From NCBI GenBank assembly GCA_045580165.1, contig JAZNNG010000081.1, positions 46,759-110,758 on the forward strand: DNA of 64,000 nucleotides, read 5' to 3'. Made by a program: the position numbers and the translations under genes. Each line of letters opens with the position of its first letter. The stretch's first letter is position 1. The stretch comes from UBA4717 sp045580165 (GTDB lineage: Bacteria; Bacillota; Clostridia; Oscillospirales; CAG-272). The notes under the pieces were generated by a model. It was not told the DNA's origin. It ran no database searches and saw only the letters and a list, made by a program, of their open reading frames with translations. This document shows positions 59,862 to 64,000 of the stretch, in pieces.

Positions 59862-59950
59862 GACGGTCGGCTCTGATAACAAAAAATACCACTATCTGTT
59901 CCCCGCTCCCTTGCGGTGCTCCGCAAAATTCCGTCAGTTACGGGAAACAC
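59862..59950 (-). promoter_or_regulatory. ZTP (pfl) riboswitch
   Basis: On the minus strand the leader shows P1 (59941-59948 with 59898-59905, GUUUCCCG with CGGGGAAC), an inner GCGG...CCGC hairpin and GGGAGC joining segment. The conserved 3' part GCCGACCGUCUGGGC follows. The pseudoknot pairs GACGG (59931-59935) with CCGUC (59862-59866), a compensated change from the usual GGCGG/CCGCC. ZTP/ZMP accumulates when 10-formyl-THF is short, so binding should switch on the purine and formyl-supply genes by antitermination. Confidence 0.87.
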
Positions 59951-59966
59951 TCTTATTTACATATTT

Positions 59967-59995
59967 ATTATATCAAAGCTTTAACGTTTAGTCAA
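59967..59995 (-). promoter_or_regulatory. promoter of the purine operon
   Basis: On the minus strand TTGACT (59990-59995) and TATAAT (59967-59972) are 17 bp apart, placing the transcription start about 10 bp before the riboswitch. Confidence 0.85.
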
Positions 59996-60015
59996 GACAT
60001 ACCCGGCGTATTTTT

Positions 60016-60432
60016 TTAATTTGGTTTGGTTTCACAATAAATGCAACGGTAGGTCATTTTTTCTTTATCAGTTAACACAAAAACCTGATCGAGATCTCTT
60101 TCAACAGAGGTTATACATCTCGGATTTTTGCATTTGATAACGTTTTTGAGCGTTGCGGGAGCCGAAATCGACTTCTTCTCCACAAGCTTACTGTCCTTTA
60201 TGACGTTTACCGTTGCTTCGGGGTCAACGTATCCGATAACGTCAAGATTTACGTCGATGTCGGCGTCTATCTTGATTATATCCTTCTTGCCCTTCTTTTT
60301 ACTCGGCACGTTTTTGAGAATCGCCACCGAGCAATCAAGTCCGTCAAGTCCGAGAAGCTCAAAAAGCTTCATTGCGCTTCCTGCGGCGATATGGTCGATA
60401 ACTATACCGTTTCTGATGCTGTCTATATTCAT
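60016..60432 (-). CDS. pyrI: aspartate carbamoyltransferase regulatory subunit
   Basis: The 138-residue protein has an N-terminal nucleotide-binding part (NGIVIDHIAAGSAMKLFELLGL) and a C-terminal zinc domain (CKNPRC...RCIYC). It binds nucleotide effectors and holds the ATCase complex together. ATGA overlap with pyrB. No terminator is seen between it and the purine promoter 20 bp on. Confidence 0.93.
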   Translation of the reverse strand: MNIDSIRNGIVIDHIAAGSAMKLFELLGLDGLDCSVAILKNVPSKKKGKKDIIKIDADIDVNLDVIGYVDPEATVNVIKDSKLVEKKSISAPATLKNVIKCKNPRCITSVERDLDQVFVLTDKEKMTYRCIYCETKPN

Positions 60433-61346
60433 AACTGCACCTCCAGAAGCTTCATTATAAGAGCCATTCTTATAAACTTGCCGTATTTAGCCTGCTTGAA
60501 ATAGCAGGCTCTCGGATCCTTGTCGACCGCAGTCGCTATCTCGTTGACTCTGGGAAGCGGGTGAAGCACACACATATCTCTCTTTGCAAGCTTCATCTTC
60601 TCCTCTGTGAGAATGTAGCTGTCCTTGAGTCTGAGATAATCCTCCTCGTTGAAGAAGCGCTCTCTCTGCACTCTTGTCATATAAAGTATGTCAAGCTCTC
60701 CCATTACGTCCTCAAGTGACGTACTCTGTGTATACTCTATTCCCTTATCCTTAATGTATTCCTGCTTTACGAAGCTCGGGAGCTTTAACTCCTCGGGGGA
60801 AATAAGCACGAACTTGATACCCGTGTATCTGGACATAGCCGCAATAAGCGAATGCACCGTTCTTCCAAACTTGAGATCTCCGCAAAGACCGATAGTAAGA
60901 TTATCAAATCTTCCCTTTTCGTGATGAATGGTGAGAAGGTCCGTAAGTGTCTGGGTCGGGTGATAGTGACCGCCGTCACCCGCGTTGATTATCGGTACGT
61001 CAGAGTGGGCCGCCGCAACCATAGGTGCGCCTTCCTTAGGGTGACGCATTGCTATCACGTCTGCATATCCGCTTACTACCTCGATAGTATCAGACACGCT
61101 CTCTCCCTTTGCCGCCGAGCTTGAATTTGCCTCGGAAAATCCGAGCACGCTTCCGCCGAGCGAAAGCATTGCCGACTCAAAGCTGAGTCTTGTTCTCGTT
61201 GACGGCTCGAAGAAAAGTGTTGCGAGTATCTTATGACGGCACGCCTCGTTATACTTGTCGGGGTTAGCCATAATATCGTCGGCAACCTTTATAAGCTCCT
61301 CTATTTCCTCAACCGTAAGGTCAAGGATGTTAATGATATTTCTCAT
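60429..61346 (-). CDS. pyrB: aspartate carbamoyltransferase catalytic subunit
   Basis: The 305-residue enzyme shows the carbamoyl-phosphate motif FFEPSTRTRLSFESAM, KGESVSDTIEV, MRHPKEGAP, NAGDGGHYHPTQTLTDLLTI and MTRVQRERF, plus HPLPRVNEI. It makes carbamoyl aspartate. ATG 61346 begins 1 nt after the pyrE stop; an in-frame start at 61370 lies inside pyrE. Confidence 0.95.
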   Translation of the reverse strand: MRNIINILDLTVEEIEELIKVADDIMANPDKYNEACRHKILATLFFEPSTRTRLSFESAMLSLGGSVLGFSEANSSSAAKGESVSDTIEVVSGYADVIAMRHPKEGAPMVAAAHSDVPIINAGDGGHYHPTQTLTDLLTIHHEKGRFDNLTIGLCGDLKFGRTVHSLIAAMSRYTGIKFVLISPEELKLPSFVKQEYIKDKGIEYTQSTSLEDVMGELDILYMTRVQRERFFNEEDYLRLKDSYILTEEKMKLAKRDMCVLHPLPRVNEIATAVDKDPRACYFKQAKYGKFIRMALIMKLLEVQL

Positions 61347-61347
61347 C

Positions 61348-61989
61348 TTACTGTCCGATCCAGGATTCATCAGAGGGATTGTTTCGGAACTTGATAAGTC
61401 TCTGAATATCCTCTGTCTTGATATAGCCCTCCTCTGCCGCTACCTCTGCGATAGCGTCAAAGTTTGTAAGGCTTATGTTTTTTACGTCAGCCGCCGCAAG
61501 ACGGTCGAGTCCCTTCTTCATACCGTAAGTAAAGATGCTTACGATACCAAGCACCTCCGCGCCTGCTTCACGAAGTACTTCAACCACCTCGATAACGCTT
61601 CCGCCCGTCGAGATAAGGTCTTCGACAACCACTACCTTCTGTCCTGCCTCAAGCTTACCCTCGATCTGATTCTGTCTGCCGTGGTCCTTTGCGCCCGAGC
61701 GAACGTAACCCATAGGCATATCGAGAAGGTGAGCTGTGATAGCCGCGTGAGCAATACCTGCAGTAGAAGTACCCATAAGCACCTCTGCTTCGGGATAGTT
61801 TTCCTTTATAAGCTCTGCGAGTCCGTTTTCAACGTCGCATCTTACCTTGGGTGCTGTAAGTGTAAGTCTGTTATCGCAGTATACGGGGCTCTTGATTCCG
61901 CTTGCCCAGGTAAAGGGCTCGTCGGGACGGAAGAATACCGCCTTTATTGAAAGTAGATCCTTTGCTATAAGCTTTTCTGTCTGTGTCAT
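61348..61989 (-). CDS. pyrE: orotate phosphoribosyltransferase
   Basis: The 213-residue enzyme shows FTWASGIKSPVYCDNRL, VLMGTSTAGIAHAA, YVRSGAKDHGRQNQIEG and the PRPP loop VVVVEDLISTGGSV. It makes orotidine 5'-phosphate. It lies 13 bp after pyrF in the pyrimidine operon. Confidence 0.95.
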   Translation of the reverse strand: MTQTEKLIAKDLLSIKAVFFRPDEPFTWASGIKSPVYCDNRLTLTAPKVRCDVENGLAELIKENYPEAEVLMGTSTAGIAHAAITAHLLDMPMGYVRSGAKDHGRQNQIEGKLEAGQKVVVVEDLISTGGSVIEVVEVLREAGAEVLGIVSIFTYGMKKGLDRLAAADVKNISLTNFDAIAEVAAEEGYIKTEDIQRLIKFRNNPSDESWIGQ

Positions 61990-62002
61990 TTTGTTTATCT
62001 CC

Positions 62003-62701
62003 TTATCCTACGAATTCATTTACGCATCTGTTATATGCCGCAACGGGATCGTCTGCCGCGGTTATAGGTCTGCCGACTACGATGTAGTCAGAGCCGATCT
62101 TCTTTGCTTCTGCGGGAGTCATTACTCTCTTCTGGTCACCGATATCGCCGTCTGCAAATCTTACACCGGGCGTTACGGTTACGAAGTCCTTACCGCAGGT
62201 TGTGTGTACCTTTTCTGCCTCAAGGGGTGAGCATACTACACCGTCAAGTCCCGCAAGCTTTGCGTTGTGCGCGTAGTGCATTACTACCTTATCGATGGGC
62301 TCCTTGATGAGAAGGTCGTTTTCCATACTTTCCTGGTCTGTCGAGGTAAGCTGTGTTACCGCGATGAGCATAGGTCTTGTGCCGTCGGGTCTTGTAAGTC
62401 CTTCAATAGCGGCTTCCATCATACGTATTGTTCCTGCTGCGTGAAGATTTGTCATATCCACGTCAAGATTTCTGAGCACGCTCATTGATTTCTTTACAGT
62501 GTTCGGAATATCGTGGAGCTTAAGGTCGAGGAATATCTTATGTCCGCGAGCCTTTATTTCCTTTACTATCTGCGGACCTTCCGCGTAGAAAAGCTCCATT
62601 CCTATTTTTACGAAAGGCTTTGTGTCAACAAACTTGTCGAGAAAAGCCATTACCTGCTCCTTGCTCGCAAAATCGCAAGCAATAATTACGTCCTTACCCA
62701 T
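62003..62701 (-). CDS. pyrF: orotidine 5'-phosphate decarboxylase
   Basis: The 232-residue TIM barrel shows IIACDFASKEQVMAFLDKF, KIGMELFYAEGP, the catalytic FLDLKLHDIPNTVKKS, DGVVCSPLEAEKV, TPGVRF and IVVGRPITAADDPV. It makes UMP. ATG 62701 has GGAGG 8 nt upstream and overlaps the pyrD end by 8 bp. Confidence 0.95.
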   Translation of the reverse strand: MGKDVIIACDFASKEQVMAFLDKFVDTKPFVKIGMELFYAEGPQIVKEIKARGHKIFLDLKLHDIPNTVKKSMSVLRNLDVDMTNLHAAGTIRMMEAAIEGLTRPDGTRPMLIAVTQLTSTDQESMENDLLIKEPIDKVVMHYAHNAKLAGLDGVVCSPLEAEKVHTTCGKDFVTVTPGVRFADGDIGDQKRVMTPAEAKKIGSDYIVVGRPITAADDPVAAYNRCVNEFVG

Positions 62702-63611
62702 TAGATGCACCTCCGATTATTTCACTTAAAGTTTTTATATTGTATTTATCCATTACCTCGGGAAGTCTGTCGATGATCTCCTTGCAGGCGAACGGATTTA
62801 TAAGGTTTTCTGCTCCAACCTCGACCGCAGTTGCTCCCGCAAGCATCATTTCTATAACGTCCTCGGCAGTTGCGACGCCGCCCATACCGACAACGGGTAT
62901 CTTTACCGCGTTTGCGACCTGATACACCATTCTCACCGCCACGGGGAATATTGCTCTGCCCGAAAAGCCGCCCATTTTGTTTGCTATAACCGGCTTTTTT
63001 GTTTTAAGGTCTATTCTCATACCGAGAAGCGTGTTTATAAGGCTGATTCCGTCAGCGCCCGCATCCTCGCAAGCCTTTGCAATCGACACAATGTCGGTTA
63101 CGTTTGGCGAAAGCTTTACTATAACAGGCTTCGTGGTTACCTTTTTAACAGCTTTCGTTACCTCTGCCGCCGCGCTCGGATCTGTTCCGAAGCTCATACC
63201 GCCGCCGTGTACGTTAGGGCAGCTTACGTTGACCTCAAGCCAGCCAACCTGTTCGCATTTATCGAGCTTTTCACAGGTGTATGCGTAGTCTTCTATCGAA
63301 AATCCGCTGACATTCGCCATAACCTTTTTATCAAAGCACTTTTTGAGTTTGGGAAGCTCGTCGGAAATCACCTTTTCAACTCCGGGGTTCTGGAGTCCCA
63401 CCGCATTTATCATACCCATCGGGCATTCTGCAATTCTCGGTGTGGGATTTCCGAATCTCGGATCTTTGGTTGTTCCCTTGAAAGAGAACGTACCGAGAAT
63501 ATTTATATCGTAAAGTTCTGCGAACTCGTAGCCGTAACCAAAAGTTCCGCTTGCGGGGATAATGGGGTTATCAAGCTTTATACCGCAAAGTTCAACACTT
63601 AATCTTTCCAT
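62694..63611 (-). CDS. pyrD: dihydroorotate dehydrogenase, class 1B catalytic subunit
   Basis: The 305-residue FMN barrel shows NPIIPASGTFGYG, FKGTTKDPRFGNPTPRI, MINAVGLQNPGVEKV, EVNVSCPNVHGGG with the class 1 cysteine, KLSPNVTDI and GMGGVATAEDVIEMMLAGATAVEVG. Class 1B is supported by the adjoining pyrK. GGAGGAG precedes ATG 63611; a start at 63650 lies inside pyrK. Confidence 0.94.
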   Translation of the reverse strand: MERLSVELCGIKLDNPIIPASGTFGYGYEFAELYDINILGTFSFKGTTKDPRFGNPTPRIAECPMGMINAVGLQNPGVEKVISDELPKLKKCFDKKVMANVSGFSIEDYAYTCEKLDKCEQVGWLEVNVSCPNVHGGGMSFGTDPSAAAEVTKAVKKVTTKPVIVKLSPNVTDIVSIAKACEDAGADGISLINTLLGMRIDLKTKKPVIANKMGGFSGRAIFPVAVRMVYQVANAVKIPVVGMGGVATAEDVIEMMLAGATAVEVGAENLINPFACKEIIDRLPEVMDKYNIKTLSEIIGGASNG

Positions 63612-64000
63612 ATTATCTCCTCCCTCTCCATAACGGGACCTTCCTTGCAAATGCGCTTATTTCCCGTAAGAGTTTTGCACGAGCATCCCATACAAGCGCC
63701 GAAGCCGCATCCCATACGCTCTTCAAAGCTGTACTGTCCGCTTGTCTTCGCTATTTTGTCAATAGCTCTGAACATCGGCTCGGGACCGCAGGTGTAGAAA
63801 TATGAATAATCAAGTCCTTCAAGAACAGTAGTCACAAATCCCTTTGTACCGTAGCTACCGTCTGCGGTTGCAACGTAAACAGCCGCTCCGAGAGCTTTGA
63901 ACTCATTTTCATAAAATACGTCTTTAGCAGAATTGAAACCGAGAATTACCGTTGGCTTTTTGCCCTCTGCCACGAGCTTTTTACAAAGATTGTACATAGG
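63599..64000 (-). CDS. pyrK: dihydroorotate dehydrogenase electron-transfer subunit, partial
   Basis: Only the C-terminal 133 residues are inside the window; the gene continues past the right edge. FYTCGPEPMFRAIDKI is the NAD-binding end, and ERMGCGFGACMGCSCKT...RIC holds the four cysteines of the [2Fe-2S] cluster. It passes electrons from PyrD to NAD+. It overlaps pyrD by 13 bp. Confidence 0.93.
   Translation of the reverse strand, partial: PMYNLCKKLVAEGKKPTVILGFNSAKDVFYENEFKALGAAVYVATADGSYGTKGFVTTVLEGLDYSYFYTCGPEPMFRAIDKIAKTSGQYSFEERMGCGFGACMGCSCKTLTGNKRICKEGPVMEREEIIWKD

Noticed and set aside
59862..59950. Guanine/adenine riboswitch
   Set aside because: Purine aptamer core sequences and the three-way junction are absent. 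The GCCGACCGUCUGGGC segment and the P1/pseudoknot pairs fit the ZTP class instead.
1..64000. CRISPR array, prophage, transposase, rRNA or tRNA genes
   Set aside because: Intergenic regions were read for regular repeats, integrase-like frames, cloverleaf arms and rRNA signatures. None was seen; a covariance-model tRNA scan would be decisive and could not be run.

Overview
The window looks like a chromosomal segment of an anaerobic, Gram-positive gut or rumen bacterium of the Clostridia, probably Oscillospiraceae/Ruminococcaceae or a relative. The reasons are an S-layer-homology surface protein, ferredoxin-linked 2-oxoacid oxidoreductase genes, an Etf-coupled lactate dehydrogenase set (lctBCD order), AraC-type carbohydrate regulators, formate-tetrahydrofolate ligase inside a purine operon, a stand-alone AICAR transformylase with a PurO-type IMP cyclohydrolase, and very regular sigma-A promoters (TTGaca-17-TATAAT). 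This placement is inferred from gene content only. No rRNA, tRNA, CRISPR array, prophage or transposase gene was recognised.

Positions 1-29,400 are a patchwork of short carbohydrate and housekeeping units on both strands. They hold a 5'-truncated FAD oxidoreductase, a PocR/AraC regulator divergent from an EamA transporter plus TIM-barrel protein, a Nudix-trmL pair, a DUF4349 lipoprotein, a surface SGNH/SLH protein with a transaldolase-like gene, and a beta-mannosidase/ROK/SIS operon divergent from an AraC regulator. Next come mrnC, a PrsA-like foldase, a SleB-like hydrolase, an AT-rich regulator-methyltransferase bracketed by inverted repeats with a MITE-like repeat beside it, a ferritin-like protein, lctBCD, a sialidase-like/KDPG-aldolase fusion divergent from another AraC regulator, and a large GHL10-amidase fusion.

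Positions 29,600-38,000 carry hflKC, an iron-uptake operon (feoA-feoB-small Cys-rich membrane protein) behind two near-identical palindromic operators, and an arginine operon (argG-argH-argF) behind ArgR-like boxes.

Positions 38,000-46,750 form one leftward transcription unit that I read as a branched-chain acid/amino-acid module: a small membrane protein, a LeuA-like protein that has lost its metal ligands, a sugar-isomerase/acyl-CoA-ligase fusion, branched-chain aminotransferase, a MinD-like ATPase, and a four-subunit 2-oxoacid:ferredoxin oxidoreductase. Together ligase, oxidoreductase and aminotransferase could turn isobutyrate, isovalerate or 2-methylbutyrate into Val, Leu and Ile by reductive carboxylation, or run the other way as amino-acid fermentation. 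This is the most interesting system in the window.

Positions 46,900-64,000 hold a ten-gene purine operon (purE-purF-purM-FNT-purN-purO-AICARFT-purD-purL-fhs) preceded by a strong promoter and a ZTP (pfl) riboswitch with an overlapping terminator. Its PurF lacks the N-terminal cysteine and the other glutaminase residues. Directly upstream on the same strand is a pyrimidine operon (pyrK-pyrD-pyrF-pyrE-pyrB-pyrI) that runs off the right edge.
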